Positions 1 through 8,390 are shown, counted from the first letter of the stretch. The stretch is DNA of 39,603 bases from Elioraea sp. Yellowstone (GCF_006704265.1 NZ_VIKA01000017.1:1-39603), one strand, 5' to 3'. Translations and numbers: made by a program. The notes: generated from the letters alone by a model not told the origin.

Positions 1-2
1 CG

Positions 3-413
3 GCCGCAGCGCCGCCGGCCGGCGCGGCGCCGCACCTGGCCGGCCGCGTGCTGGTGGTGGACGACGAGCACGACATCACCGACGTGCTCGCCGAGATCCT
101 CGCGCGCGAGGGGCTGGAGGTGGCGATCGCGCGCGACGGCATGGAGGCGCTGCTGCGGCTCGAGGAGCGGCCCTGCGAGCTGGTGGTGACGGATCTGCGC
201 ATGCCGGGCATGGACGGGGCGGGGCTGCTCGCGCGCCTCGCCGAGCTTCCGGCGGCGGCGCGGCCGGCCGTGATCGTGCTGACCGGCGACGTGCTCTCCT
301 GGAGCCGCGCCCGCCCCGCCTTCGATCCGCCGCCGGTGGTGATCGAGAAGCCGTTCGATCCGGCGGCGCTCATCCAGGCGGTGCGGGAGGCGTTGTCGCG
401 GCGCCGAGGCTGA
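3..413 (+). CDS. Response-regulator receiver domain, C-terminal end of a larger protein (5' truncated by window edge)
   Basis: The reading frame is open from base 3 and enters the window as an Ala/Pro-rich linker (AAAPPAGAAPHLAGR) leading straight into a CheY-like receiver domain. Visible receiver hallmarks are the acidic pair in VLVVDDE, the phospho-acceptor Asp in VVTDLRMPGMDG, the conserved Thr in VLTGD and the conserved Lys in IEKPF. No output domain follows and the stop is at 411-413. A GTG at 48 could start a single-domain regulator. However, the low-complexity linker running into the window, with no ribosome-binding site before that GTG, looks more like the C-terminal receiver of a hybrid sensor histidine kinase. 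The domain call is firm; the parent protein is inferred. Confidence 0.85.
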   Translation, partial: AAAPPAGAAPHLAGRVLVVDDEHDITDVLAEILAREGLEVAIARDGMEALLRLEERPCELVVTDLRMPGMDGAGLLARLAELPAAARPAVIVLTGDVLSWSRARPAFDPPPVVIEKPFDPAALIQAVREALSRRRG

Positions 414-416
414 GCC

Positions 417-1283
417 CTATCCCGCGAGATGGCGGCGCAGGAAGACGACCGTGCGCTGCCAGGCGAGTGCCGCCGCCCCGGCATGGTAGCGCGCCGCCGA
501 GGTGTCGTTGTTGAAGGCGTGCTGCGTTCCCGGATAGGTGTGCGCCTCGAAGGTCTTGCCGTGCGCGCGCAGCGCCGCGGTGTAGGCCTCGATCCCCGCA
601 TTGATGCCGGCGTCGTGCTCGGCGTAGTGCAGCAGCAGCGGCGCGCGGATCGCCGGCACCTGCTCGGCCGGGAGCTGCCGGCCGTAATAGGCGACGCCGG
701 CGGCGAGATCCGGCGCCGCCGCGGCGAGCGCGTTCACCATGCCACCGCCCCAGCAGAAGCCGATCGCGCCGACGCGGCCGTTGCCGTCCGGATGGCCCGC
801 CAGGAACCGAATCGCGCTCGCCAGCCGCGCGAGCGTGCGCTCGCGGTCGAGCCGTCCGATCATCGCGCGCGCCCGGTCCTCGTCCGCCGGCGTGCCGCCG
901 TCGCGGCTCAGCAGGTCGGGCGCGAGGGCAAGGAACCCCTCGAGCGCCATCCGCCGTGTGACATCCTCGATATGCGGATTGAGGCCGCGGTTCTCGTGGA
1001 TGACGATCACGGCCGCGAAGCGCCCGCCTTGCGCCGGGCGGGCAAGATAGCCGGCGAGGTCGCCGTCCGGCCCGGACCAGGTGACGCGCGCGGTGGCAAG
1101 ACGCGGATCGTCGGGCGGCACGATCGCCGCCCGGGTGGGATCGGCGCGCAGCAGGGGCAGCAGCGCGGCCGCCGCCGGGGCCCCGCCGGCCAGCGCGGAG
1201 AGCCGGTCGAGGAAGGTGCGGCGGTCCATCCCGCCATGGGTGTAGCGGTCGTAGAGGTCGATGATCGCCTGGGGGATGGTCAC
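417..1283 (-). CDS. Dienelactone hydrolase family protein (YghX-like) with N-terminal export-type segment
   Basis: Alpha/beta-hydrolase of the dienelactone hydrolase family, 288 residues. The nucleophile is Cys177 in GFCWGG, with Asp224 (AEHDAG) and His255 (TQHAF) completing the triad; HENRG near residue 96 matches the family's substrate-pocket Glu region. The N-terminus carries a MDRRTFLDRL motif followed by an Ala-rich hydrophobic stretch (about residues 19-45). That resembles the twin-arginine-like leader seen in YghX-type members, which are longer than cytosolic enzymes (about 220-240 aa). The family hydrolyses dienelactones or related lactone/ester bonds; the substrate here is unknown. 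The gene converges on the receiver-domain gene (3 bp gap) and diverges from the cupin gene at 1363. A second, shorter family member is at 28011-28679. Confidence 0.88.
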   Translation of the reverse strand: MTIPQAIIDLYDRYTHGGMDRRTFLDRLSALAGGAPAAAALLPLLRADPTRAAIVPPDDPRLATARVTWSGPDGDLAGYLARPAQGGRFAAVIVIHENRGLNPHIEDVTRRMALEGFLALAPDLLSRDGGTPADEDRARAMIGRLDRERTLARLASAIRFLAGHPDGNGRVGAIGFCWGGGMVNALAAAAPDLAAGVAYYGRQLPAEQVPAIRAPLLLHYAEHDAGINAGIEAYTAALRAHGKTFEAHTYPGTQHAFNNDTSAARYHAGAAALAWQRTVVFLRRHLAG

Positions 1284-1362
1284 GGCGTCCTCCGCGATTT
1301 GGGCCGCGCCGGCCGAGGGGCTAGACTGCGCGAGACCACGTTAGCCGAAATGGAGACGCGCC

Positions 1363-1905
1363 ATGTTCGACCTCGATCGGTTCATCGAGGAGTGTCGCGC
1401 AGCCGTGAAGGAGGGGCAGCCGGCGGTACGCGAGCTTGTTGCGCGCGCGGTAGCCGAGCCGGCCGCGGTCCTGCGCGCGCTCGGCGAGCCCGCGCGCGCG
1501 GGGCTGAACACGCTCCACCGCTCCGACGAGCTGACGATCCTCAATCTCGTCTGGGGTCCGCACATGACGCTGATGCCGCACAATCACGGCATGTGGGCGG
1601 TGATCGGGCTCTACACGGGCCGCGAGGACAACATCTTCTGGCGCCGCATCGACGAGCCGGGGATGCCCTCGCGGATCGAGGCGGCGGGCGCCAAGGCACT
1701 CTCGGCCGGCGAGGCCGCACCGCTCGGCAAGGACATCATCCACAGCGTGACGAACCCGATCCCGCGCCTGACCGGGGCGTTGCACGTCTATGGCGGCGAC
1801 TTCTTCCGCCCCGGCCGCAGCGAGTGGGACCCGGAGACGCTGCGCGAGCGCGCTTACGACGCCGAGCGCACGCGCGCGATGTTCGAGGCAGCCAACCGGG
1901 TCTAG
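1363..1905 (+). CDS. Cysteine dioxygenase-like cupin, putative metal-dependent thiol dioxygenase
   Basis: 180-residue single-domain cupin. The first metal-binding motif is HNHGMWAVIG (H-x-H) followed by the conserved Glu/Asp and Trp of GLYTGREDNIFW. The third histidine is either in GKDIIHSVTN or in the LHVYGGDFF strand, an arrangement typical of the cysteine dioxygenase superfamily (COG5553-type bacterial members). The eukaryotic Cys of the Cys-Tyr cofactor is Gly here, as is common in bacterial homologues. Expected chemistry is Fe(II)-dependent oxygenation of a small thiol; the actual substrate cannot be told from sequence. The last bases overlap the convergent thioesterase gene by 4 bp. The start ATG is preceded by a purine-rich GGAGACGCGCC stretch. 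Confidence 0.8.
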   Translation: MFDLDRFIEECRAAVKEGQPAVRELVARAVAEPAAVLRALGEPARAGLNTLHRSDELTILNLVWGPHMTLMPHNHGMWAVIGLYTGREDNIFWRRIDEPGMPSRIEAAGAKALSAGEAAPLGKDIIHSVTNPIPRLTGALHVYGGDFFRPGRSEWDPETLRERAYDAERTRAMFEAANRV

Positions 1906-2333
1906 CGCTGGAAACGGGCCAGCGCCGCGCGCATCGCCTCCGGCAGGGGCGTGGGCTTGCCCGTCGCCTTGACCACGTAGGCATGCACGAAATGCCCCTC
2001 GGCCGCGGCGCGATCCTCGTCGTTGCGGAACATGCCGAGCTCGTAGCGCACCGAGGTGTTGCCGATGCGCGCGACGCGCAGCCCGCCGGTGATCACGTCG
2101 GGGAAGGCGGTGGGGGCGAAGTAGCGGCACTGCGTCTCCACCACGAAGCCGACGATCGCGCTCGCGAGCGGGTTGATGCCGACCGCGTCCATCAGGAAGC
2201 GCGCCACTGTCGTATCGAACCAGGAGTAGTAAACGACGTTGTTGACATGCTGGAACACGTCGTTGTCGGCCCAGCGCGTCGGGATCGTCAGGAACCAGCG
2301 GTAGTCGGCGCGGCTGCCGATCGCCTTCGTCAT
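1902..2333 (-). CDS. Acyl-CoA thioesterase, 4HBT (hot-dog) family
   Basis: 143-residue hot-dog fold thioesterase. The diagnostic motif is TRWADNDVFQHVNNVVYYSWFD near the N-terminus, matching the D-x(4)-HVNN signature of the 4-hydroxybenzoyl-CoA thioesterase/YbgC group with its catalytic Asp. Length is normal for the family. The frame continues open far upstream, but the ATG at 2331-2333 is preceded by GGAGG with 6-nt spacing and begins the homologous region, so I chose it. It is divergent from the kinase gene starting at 2345, leaving only about 11 bp between the two starts, so each promoter must lie in the opposing gene. Likely role: hydrolysis of a short or aromatic acyl-CoA. Confidence 0.87.
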   Translation of the reverse strand: MTKAIGSRADYRWFLTIPTRWADNDVFQHVNNVVYYSWFDTTVARFLMDAVGINPLASAIVGFVVETQCRYFAPTAFPDVITGGLRVARIGNTSVRYELGMFRNDEDRAAAEGHFVHAYVVKATGKPTPLPEAMRAALARFQR

Positions 2334-2344
2334 CGCTTGCCTCC

Positions 2345-3229
2345 ATGAACGGCGCGGAGCCTCGCCGCAGCGCGCCCGGACCGCAAGAGTGGCGCGCCGC
2401 GCTCGCCGCCCGCGCCGCCGAGGTCGCGCGCGACTGGGGGCTCGCGCTCGGCCCCGTGCTGCCCGGCGCGACCCAGGGCCTGGTGCGCGCGGTGCGGCTC
2501 GCCGACGGCACGCAGGCGGTGCTGAAGCTCGAGAAGCCGGGCCAGGGGGTTGAGGCGCAGGCCGCCGCGCTCGCCGCGTGGGCGGGCGACGGCTCGGCGC
2601 GGCTGCTGCGCTTCGATGCCGCGCGCGGCGCGCTGCTCCTGGAACGGCTGGTTTCCGGGGAGCCGCTCGCGGCACTCTGCGAGGAAGGGCGCGACGACGC
2701 GGCGACCGCGGCGCTGGCCGGGCTGATGCTCCGCCTGCACCGGCCCGCACCGCCGGGCGCGCTCTTCGCCGATGCGCATGGCTGGATCCGCGCGATCGAG
2801 GCGTGCCGCGATCCCCGCCTCGATCCCCGCCTGCGCGACCGTGCGCTCGGCCTCTACCGCGACCTCAACGCCGCCGCGCGCCCGCCGGTGCTGCTGCACG
2901 GCGACCTGCATCATCTCAATGTGCTGCGCGACGGCGACGGCTGGCGCGCGATCGACCCCTTCGGCGCGACCGGCGAGCCCGGCTTCGACGCCGGCACGCT
3001 GCTCACCACCCCCGTCTCGTGGCTGCCGTTCCAGCGCGACCTCGCCGCGATCCAGGTGCGGCGTGTCGCGCTCCTGGCCGAGCGGCTCGGCACGGAGCGC
3101 GGGCGCATCGCCGGGTGGGGGTTCGTGGTGGGCGTGCTCAAGACGGTGTGGGACATCGAGGACGGTACCGGCGACGGCCGTCACTGGCGTGCGGCGACCG
3201 AGGCGCTCGCGCCGATGACACGCGCGTGA
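2345..3229 (+). CDS. Aminoglycoside/hydroxyurea-type phosphotransferase (APH(6) family)
   Basis: 294-residue kinase-like protein. The catalytic loop is LLHGDLHHLNVL, and the Mg-binding Asp is in AIDPFG (equivalent to DFG). A small N-lobe contains AVLKLEKPG, with the ATP-binding Lys. The overall pattern, including GLVRAVRLADGTQAVLKLE and the GLMLRLH segment, matches the streptomycin 6-phosphotransferase/hydroxyurea-resistance family (APH_6_hur in Pfam). Chromosomal members are common and usually of unknown substrate, so antibiotic resistance should not be assumed. It is divergent from the thioesterase. The 197-bp gap downstream (3230-3426) holds a GC-rich near-palindrome starting at 3241 and no further gene that I can support. 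Confidence 0.8.
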   Translation: MNGAEPRRSAPGPQEWRAALAARAAEVARDWGLALGPVLPGATQGLVRAVRLADGTQAVLKLEKPGQGVEAQAAALAAWAGDGSARLLRFDAARGALLLERLVSGEPLAALCEEGRDDAATAALAGLMLRLHRPAPPGALFADAHGWIRAIEACRDPRLDPRLRDRALGLYRDLNAAARPPVLLHGDLHHLNVLRDGDGWRAIDPFGATGEPGFDAGTLLTTPVSWLPFQRDLAAIQVRRVALLAERLGTERGRIAGWGFVVGVLKTVWDIEDGTGDGRHWRAATEALAPMTRA

Positions 3230-3426
3230 GCGTCTTGAACGGTGCGGCGCGCGCCGCCACCTCCTCGCCGTCCGGGCCCCTCTGGCGACGCTTCCCGCCT
3301 CGCGGCGAAGCGGCGCGATGTCGGACCTTCCTGCCGGCGGATGCCGGGCGACGGAGGGGACCGACCCGGTCCCACGGTTTCCTCAGCCGTCCTGCCCGCC
3401 GGTGCGATCACGGGTGGAGGCGAAGA

Positions 3427-3627
3427 ATGGCAGACCCCCAGCGAAGCTTCGAGCGCATGATCGAGGATCTGCGCGCCCAGCATGCCGCGTTCGAGCGCGC
3501 GCTGCGCGAGGAACTGGCCCGGCCGGCGCCGGATGACGCGGCGGTCCGTCGCCTGAAGCGGGCCAAGCTGACGGTGAGGGACCGCATGGCGCTGATCAGC
3601 CGGATGGGCGCGCGCGGCGCAGCCTAG
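3427..3627 (+). CDS. YdcH-family (DUF465) small protein
   Basis: 66-residue, highly charged, all-helical protein. The pattern RSFERMIEDLRAQHAAFERALREE, followed by LKRAKLTVRDRM, is the DUF465/YdcH fold, where two helices form a coiled-coil hairpin and the second half carries K/R-rich LK-x-x-K-L-x-x-[KR]D. The ATG at 3427 has GGAGG at a good distance (3416-3420). Function is unknown for the family. It ends 3 bp from the convergent YheT-like hydrolase. It is too short for a stand-alone call on coding potential, but motif, length and ribosome-binding site agree. Confidence 0.8.
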   Translation: MADPQRSFERMIEDLRAQHAAFERALREELARPAPDDAAVRRLKRAKLTVRDRMALISRMGARGAA

Positions 3628-3630
3628 CCC

Positions 3631-4608
3631 TCAACCCGACACCCGCAGGTAGACGGACAGCCGGGCGGCGATCGTACGGTCGGCCCAGGTGCCGTCGCGC
3701 ATGCGGTCGTGGAAGCCGACATGACCGCCCCCCGGCGCGATCAGCGGCGCAACCTGCGGGTTCGCGCGCCAGTCGAGCGCACGGTAGGTGTCGGCCGGCA
3801 CCCAGGGGTCGTCGGCCGCGGTCAGGCACAGCGTCGGCACGGCGATCCGGTCGAGATGCCGGGGCAGGCTGGCGTGGGCATAGTAGTCATCAGCGCCGGC
3901 GAAACCCGCGAGCGGCGCGACATACCCGTCGTCGAACGCGTACACCGTGCGGGCCGACCGCGCGGCCGCCAGCAGCCGTGCCGGCAGATGCGGCGCCAGC
4001 GCCTCCGCCTCGCGCTGCATCTGGCGCAGGAGCCAGCGGTGATAGAGGGCGTTGCGCGGCGCCATGATCCGCCGTGCGACGGGGGCGAGCAGCACCGGGG
4101 CGCAGATCGTCGCCGCGGCAATGATCGGCAGCGCGCGTGCCTCGTCGCGGCCGAGCGCGTTGAGGAGCTGCGTGCCGCCGAGCGAGACGCCGATGACGAT
4201 CAGGCCGGGACGGCGCACCGCCTCCGGCAACGCCGCCAGCGCGGCGACGATGTCGCCGCCGGCGGCGGCGTGGTAGGGGCGCGTGCTGCGCGCAAGCGAC
4301 GGCGCCGAGCCGCGCAGGTTGAGCCGCACCACGCCGTGGCCCCGCGCCCGCCAGAACGCGGCGGAGCGGCGCATGTACTGGCTGTCCTCGCAGCCGGTCA
4401 GCCCATGGATCAGGACCACGCTGGGTCGGGAGCCGTCGCCCGCGTGCCAGGCGGCGGCGAGCGCATCGCCATCCGGCAGGTCGAGCCAGAGCCGCACGAA
4501 CGGGCCCGGATCGGGCGCGTCGCGGCGGAGCATGTTGCGGATGGTCTGCAGGTCGCCGGTCAGCCAGGGCGGACGCGGCCGAAACGGCACCGGGTCGTCG
4601 ACGGTCAT
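3631..4608 (-). CDS. YheT-like alpha/beta hydrolase (COG0429 family)
   Basis: 325-residue hydrolase. The N-terminal PPWLTGDLQTI matches the YheT signature (F-x-P-x-x-WL-x-x-x-H-x-QTI). The oxyanion/nucleophile region contains VLIHGLTG and, later, VIGVSLGGTQL with the catalytic Ser. The Asp is probably in TAADDPWVP and the His in GGGHVGF, a complete triad in family order. The frame is open upstream, but the chosen ATG (4606-4608) begins the conserved region and lies 5 nt after the DinB stop codon. It is the last gene of the minus-strand operon that starts with the CoA-transferase at 7212. Activity is probably esterase-like; the physiological substrate is unknown. Confidence 0.87.
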   Translation of the reverse strand: MTVDDPVPFRPRPPWLTGDLQTIRNMLRRDAPDPGPFVRLWLDLPDGDALAAAWHAGDGSRPSVVLIHGLTGCEDSQYMRRSAAFWRARGHGVVRLNLRGSAPSLARSTRPYHAAAGGDIVAALAALPEAVRRPGLIVIGVSLGGTQLLNALGRDEARALPIIAAATICAPVLLAPVARRIMAPRNALYHRWLLRQMQREAEALAPHLPARLLAAARSARTVYAFDDGYVAPLAGFAGADDYYAHASLPRHLDRIAVPTLCLTAADDPWVPADTYRALDWRANPQVAPLIAPGGGHVGFHDRMRDGTWADRTIAARLSVYLRVSG

Positions 4609-4613
4609 GCCCC

Positions 4614-5135
4614 TCAGGTGAGCCCGAGCGCGGCGAGGTCCAGGATGAAGGGCAGGTCGGTGTCCGCGGGTGTGACGCCGTGCTGCGTGATCAGGCAGTG
4701 CGCCTGGCCGCGGTGATGGGTCTGGTGATTGAAGAGGTGCACGAGCACGATCCAGCGTTTCGCGCGCCATTCGCGCTGCGTCGCGCCGCTGAACCAGGTG
4801 AGGTCGCCCGCGAGCGCCTCATCGGTGAGCGTCACCGCCCAGGACTCGATGCCGGCATCGGCCTCGACGCGCGCGGAGCGCAGCGCGTCGAAGTCGTCGT
4901 AGAGCGCGGTGCTGCCGGCGATCCCGCCGCGCGGACGCTCCCAGCCGGCAAGCCGGCTCATCCACAGCCGGTCGGCCCAGAGCAGGTGATTGAGGGTGGC
5001 GTGCAGGGAACCGAAGAAGGCGCCGGCGTGGCGCTTGCGCGCCTCGTCCGGGATCTCGGCCGCAGCGGCGTAGATCCGCCGGTTCATCTCGCTGTTGTAG
5101 GCCGCCATCAGGCGGCACCAGGCCGGCGTGATCAT
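4614..5135 (-). CDS. DinB family protein
   Basis: 173-residue four-helix-bundle protein of the DinB/YfiT superfamily. Features are the N-terminal MAAYNSEMNRRIYAAAAEI helix, the SLHATLNHLLWADRLWMSRL segment with the first metal-binding His, and the HLFNHQTHHRGQ motif carrying the two C-terminal histidines (H-x3-H). The family binds a divalent metal and is related to mycothiol/bacillithiol transferases; proteobacterial members are mostly uncharacterised. Its ATG overlaps the stop of the upstream hydrolase as ATGA (5132-5135), which suggests translational coupling. The YheT-like gene follows 5 nt downstream. The cellular role is not evident. Confidence 0.88.
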   Translation of the reverse strand: MITPAWCRLMAAYNSEMNRRIYAAAAEIPDEARKRHAGAFFGSLHATLNHLLWADRLWMSRLAGWERPRGGIAGSTALYDDFDALRSARVEADAGIESWAVTLTDEALAGDLTWFSGATQREWRAKRWIVLVHLFNHQTHHRGQAHCLITQHGVTPADTDLPFILDLAALGLT

Positions 5136-5980
5136 TCCGGTGCCTCGAGGAACCGCACGACGAGATCGATCTGCAGAGGGTCGAGCAGCGCCGGGGCGTG
5201 GCCGCAGCCCGCGATCGTCTCGACGCGCACGTGTGGCTTCTCGGCCATGCGCGCGGCCGTCTCGGGCAGCAGGAGGTCGGAGTGCTCGCCGCGCAGCACC
5301 AGCGTTTGCACGGCGATGCGGTCCCAGAGCGGCCAGAGCTCGACATCCTGCGGCGGGTCGCGGAACGCCGCCGCGATCGCGGGATCGTAGTGCGGGCGGA
5401 ACCCGCCCTCGGGCAGCGGCCGCACCGACGTCTCGGTCAGATGCCGCCACTCGGCGTCGGTGAGCGCGCCGAACGGGGCGTAGGCCTTGCGCGCATGCGC
5501 CTCCGCCGCGGCGAAGTCGGGGAACACCCACGCCCGCCCGAGATACTCGCCGATGCGCGCGAGTGCCGCCGCCGGAATGAACGGGCCCACGTCGTTGATC
5601 ACGAAGCGGCGGATCGGCGTTCCCGGCATCGCGGCGAGGATCATGCCGATGATCCCGCCCATCGAGGTGCCGACCCAGTCCACCGGCCGCTCGCCCAGCG
5701 TCGCGAGCAGATGCGCACAGGCCGCCGCATGGACGTCGTTGCGGTAGAGCGACGGGTCAGGCAGGGGGTCGCTCTCGCCGCGACCGGGCATGTCGGGGCA
5801 GAGTACGCGCCGGCCGCGCGTGGCGAGTGCTGCGGCAAGCGCGTCGAAGTCGCGCCCGGTGCGCGTCAGCCCGTGCACGCAGACGACGGGAGCGCCGCCC
5901 TCCGGCCCCCACTCCATCCAGGCCAGGAGGTGGAATCCGGCGGGCGAGAGCCAGCGCAGGCGGCGCTGGCGCGGGCTCAC
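5132..5980 (-). CDS. Alpha/beta-fold hydrolase, GTG start coupled to CoA-transferase
   Basis: 282-residue alpha/beta hydrolase. Landmarks are the HGLTRTGRDFDALA oxyanion loop, LCPDMPGRGESD, nucleophile Ser in VGTSMGGIIGM, probable Asp in RGEHSDLLLP, and catalytic His in GCGHAPALL. The conserved region begins LRWLSPAGFHLLAWMEWG, so the start must lie upstream of the first ATG. A GTG at 5978-5980 overlaps the CoA-transferase TGA as GTGA and gives the expected N-terminus. The downstream DinB gene overlaps as ATGA, so three genes are chained by 4-nt overlaps. Hydrolases of this subgroup are often annotated as esterases; pairing with a CoA-transferase hints at acyl or ester metabolism, which is inference. 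Confidence 0.88.
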   Translation of the reverse strand: MSPRQRRLRWLSPAGFHLLAWMEWGPEGGAPVVCVHGLTRTGRDFDALAAALATRGRRVLCPDMPGRGESDPLPDPSLYRNDVHAAACAHLLATLGERPVDWVGTSMGGIIGMILAAMPGTPIRRFVINDVGPFIPAAALARIGEYLGRAWVFPDFAAAEAHARKAYAPFGALTDAEWRHLTETSVRPLPEGGFRPHYDPAIAAAFRDPPQDVELWPLWDRIAVQTLVLRGEHSDLLLPETAARMAEKPHVRVETIAGCGHAPALLDPLQIDLVVRFLEAPE

Positions 5981-7212
5981 ACCACGCCCTTCGCGCGCAG
6001 CTCGGCGATGGCCGCAGCGTCCAGGCCGAGCGCGCGGCCGAGCACCTCCTCGGTGTGCGCGCCGAGCAGAGGGGGCGCGATGCGGTAGTCGGGCGGGGTG
6101 GCCGAGAGCTTCACCGGATTGGCGATCAGCTTGACCGGCCCGCCCGCGGCCTCGTGCGGCATCTCGATCACCATGCCGCGCGCCTGCACGTGCGGATCGG
6201 CGAACACGTCCTTCAGCGTGTTGATCGGCCCGCAGCCGATCTTCAGTTCCTCCAGCCTGGCGATCCAATCGTTGGTCGTGCGCGACTTCATCACCGGCGT
6301 CAGCGTATCGGTGACCAGGGCGCGGTTCTCCACCCGCTTCGCATTCGTTGCGAAACGCTCGTCGGCCAGCAGATGCTCGAGCCCGAAGGCCTTGCAGAAC
6401 CGCTCGAAGGTGGCGTCGTTGCCGATCGAGAGCATGATCGCCCCGTCGGCCGTGGCGAAGACCTGGTAGGGCACGATGTTCGGGTGCTGGTTGCCGAGCC
6501 GCGGCGGGTTCTCGCCGGTGGCGAGGTAGTTCATGCCCTGGTTGGCGAGCCAGGCGACGTGCGTGTCGAGCATGCCGATGTCGATGTGCTGGCCCTGGCC
6601 GGTCGCCTCCCTGTGGCGTAGCGCGGCGAGGATGCCGATCGTGCCGTAGAGCCCGGCGAACAGGTCGGCGACCGGAATCCCGACCTTCTGCGGCAGGCCG
6701 TCCGGCTCGCCGGTCAGGCTCATCACCCCGCCCATCGCCTGGATCAGGCTGTCATAGCCGGGTCGCGGCGCGTAGGGGCCGGTCTGGCCGAAGCCGGTGA
6801 TCGAGCAGTAGATCAGGCCCGGGAACGCGTCCTTCAGCGAGGCGTAGTCGAGCCCGTACTTCGCCAGCCCCCCCGGCTTGAAGTTCTCCACCAGGATGTC
6901 GCACTGCGCGATCAGCCTGCGCGCGATCTCCTGGCCCTCGGGCTTGGCGATGTCGAGCGTGACGCTGAACTTGTTGCGGTTGACGCCGGCGAAATAGGCG
7001 CTCTCCTTCGTCGGGGCCCCGTCGCGCCCCGGCAGGAAGGGGGGCGCGAAGCCGCGCGTGTCGTCCCCGCGCGAGGGATGCTCGATCTTGATCACCTCGG
7101 CGCCGAGATCGCCCAGCATCTGCGTGCAGGTCGGCCCGGCAAGCACGCGGGTGAGGTCGAACACGCGCAGCCCCTTCAGCGGGCCGGACGGCGTCTGGTC
7201 GGAAACGGTCAT
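5977..7212 (-). CDS. CaiB/BaiF (family III) CoA-transferase
   Basis: 411-residue class III CoA-transferase. The N-terminus GLRVFDLTRVLAGPTCTQMLGDLGAEVIKIE is the family signature. The catalytic Asp154 is in PGYDSLIQAMGG, aligning with Asp169 of formyl-CoA transferase. GVNRNKFSVTLDI and the C-terminal domain (ARGMVIEMPH) are complete, so the protein is full length. It transfers CoA between carboxylic acids; the donor and acceptor cannot be predicted. It is the first gene of a minus-strand operon (alpha/beta hydrolase, DinB, YheT-like hydrolase) and is divergent from a TctC-type solute-binding protein, a common pairing that suggests uptake and activation of a dicarboxylate or similar acid. Confidence 0.92.
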   Translation of the reverse strand: MTVSDQTPSGPLKGLRVFDLTRVLAGPTCTQMLGDLGAEVIKIEHPSRGDDTRGFAPPFLPGRDGAPTKESAYFAGVNRNKFSVTLDIAKPEGQEIARRLIAQCDILVENFKPGGLAKYGLDYASLKDAFPGLIYCSITGFGQTGPYAPRPGYDSLIQAMGGVMSLTGEPDGLPQKVGIPVADLFAGLYGTIGILAALRHREATGQGQHIDIGMLDTHVAWLANQGMNYLATGENPPRLGNQHPNIVPYQVFATADGAIMLSIGNDATFERFCKAFGLEHLLADERFATNAKRVENRALVTDTLTPVMKSRTTNDWIARLEELKIGCGPINTLKDVFADPHVQARGMVIEMPHEAAGGPVKLIANPVKLSATPPDYRIAPPLLGAHTEEVLGRALGLDAAAIAELRAKGVV

Positions 7213-7341
7213 GCGGTCATCCCCATGCGGTCCCGCCCCTTATAGGCGGCAGGACCGGAGCGGCAAGCCGCTCGGCCCGCTTTGACTCGCCGGCCCGACG
7301 CGGCTCTGATCGGCGCAGGAGACCGGAGGGAGGCACCGGAG

Positions 7342-8310
7342 ATGGTCGCACGCCGCACCCTGCTCGCCGCGGGACTGGCCCCCGCGCCGTTGGCCCCAGC
7401 CGCCCAGACGGGCGGCCGGCCGCTGGTCCTCGTCGTGCCGTTCGCGCCGGGCGGCAGCACCGATGTCGGCGCGCGGCTGATCGCGCCCCGTCTTGCGCAT
7501 CATCTCGGCCGGCCGGTGGTGGTCGAGAACCGGCCGGGCGCCGGCGGCGCCACGGCGGCCGACCAGGTGCGCCGAGCCGAGCCGGACGGATCGACGCTGC
7601 TGATCGCGGTCGCGTCCACGCATGGCGTGAATCCGGCCGTGTTCCCCGACCTGCCCTATGACGCGGAGCGCGACTTCGCCGCCGTCGCCCTGCTCGGCGT
7701 GACGGGATTCGTGCTGGTGGTGCGCGCCGAGGCGGGCTTCGCCGACATGAACGCCCTGGTCGCAAGGCTCCGCGCCGAGCCGGGGCGGCACAACTACGCC
7801 TCGGCCGGGGTGGGCTCGATGCCGCATCTCGCCGGCGAGTGGTTCCGCACCGCGCTCGGGCTCCAGGTCGAGCACGTGCCCTATCGCGGTGGCGGCCCGG
7901 CCATGACCGCGCTGCTCGCCGGCGAGGTGACCTACATGATCGAGTCCGTGCCCACCGTCGCCGGCGCGATCGCGGATGGGCGGCTGAAGGCGCTCGCCCG
8001 CGCCTCGGCCCGCGCCTCAGGGCCGGCGGCCGCGCTTCCGCCTCTCGCCGATCTGATCCCCGGCTTCGACGCCGAGACCTGGATCCTCGCCGCCGCCCCC
8101 GCCGGCACGCCCACGCCCGTGCTGGCCCGCCTGAATGCCGCGTTCAACGCCGCGCTGGCCGAGCCCGAGCTCGCCGGGCGGCTGCGCGCGATCGGCACCG
8201 AGCCGGTGACGGATTCCACGCCCGCGAGCGCCGCCCGCCACATCAGCACCGAGATCGCGCGCTGGAAGCGCGTGGTCGCCGAGACGGGGGTGACGATCGA
8301 GCGGCGGTAG
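7342..8310 (+). CDS. Bug/TctC-family tripartite tricarboxylate transporter substrate-binding protein
   Basis: 322-residue periplasmic binding protein. The start chosen at 7342 (ATG after a GGAGGGAGG run) gives MVARRTLLAAGLAPAPLAPAAQ, a short export signal with an Arg pair. The mature part begins RPLVLVVPFAPGGSTDVGAR, the Bug signature, followed by VVVENRPGAGG and the ligand-binding YASAGVGSMPHLAGEWF and VEHVPYRGGGPAM motifs. Bug proteins bind small carboxylates. No TctA or TctB membrane partners are in the window, so this is an orphan receptor, as is typical of the expanded Bug families. It is divergent from the CoA-transferase (130 bp between starts) and sits 80 bp upstream of the aldehyde dehydrogenase, so it may be co-transcribed with it. 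Confidence 0.9.
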   Translation: MVARRTLLAAGLAPAPLAPAAQTGGRPLVLVVPFAPGGSTDVGARLIAPRLAHHLGRPVVVENRPGAGGATAADQVRRAEPDGSTLLIAVASTHGVNPAVFPDLPYDAERDFAAVALLGVTGFVLVVRAEAGFADMNALVARLRAEPGRHNYASAGVGSMPHLAGEWFRTALGLQVEHVPYRGGGPAMTALLAGEVTYMIESVPTVAGAIADGRLKALARASARASGPAAALPPLADLIPGFDAETWILAAAPAGTPTPVLARLNAAFNAALAEPELAGRLRAIGTEPVTDSTPASAARHISTEIARWKRVVAETGVTIERR

Positions 8311-8390
8311 GACAGGCAGAGGTTCCCAAGCCCCGCCACCGGGTCTATTCCTCGGGGCGACAACCGGTCACCGGACCGAGGAGACGCCCC

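Noticed and set aside
2345-3229. Calling the APH(6)-like kinase an acquired antibiotic-resistance gene
   Set aside because: Base composition matches its neighbours, there is no mobile element beside it, and chromosomal members of this family rarely have proven resistance activity.
3241-3261. GC-rich near-palindrome after the kinase gene as a terminator
   Set aside because: The stem has a bulge and no T-run. Such GC palindromes are frequent by chance at this composition.
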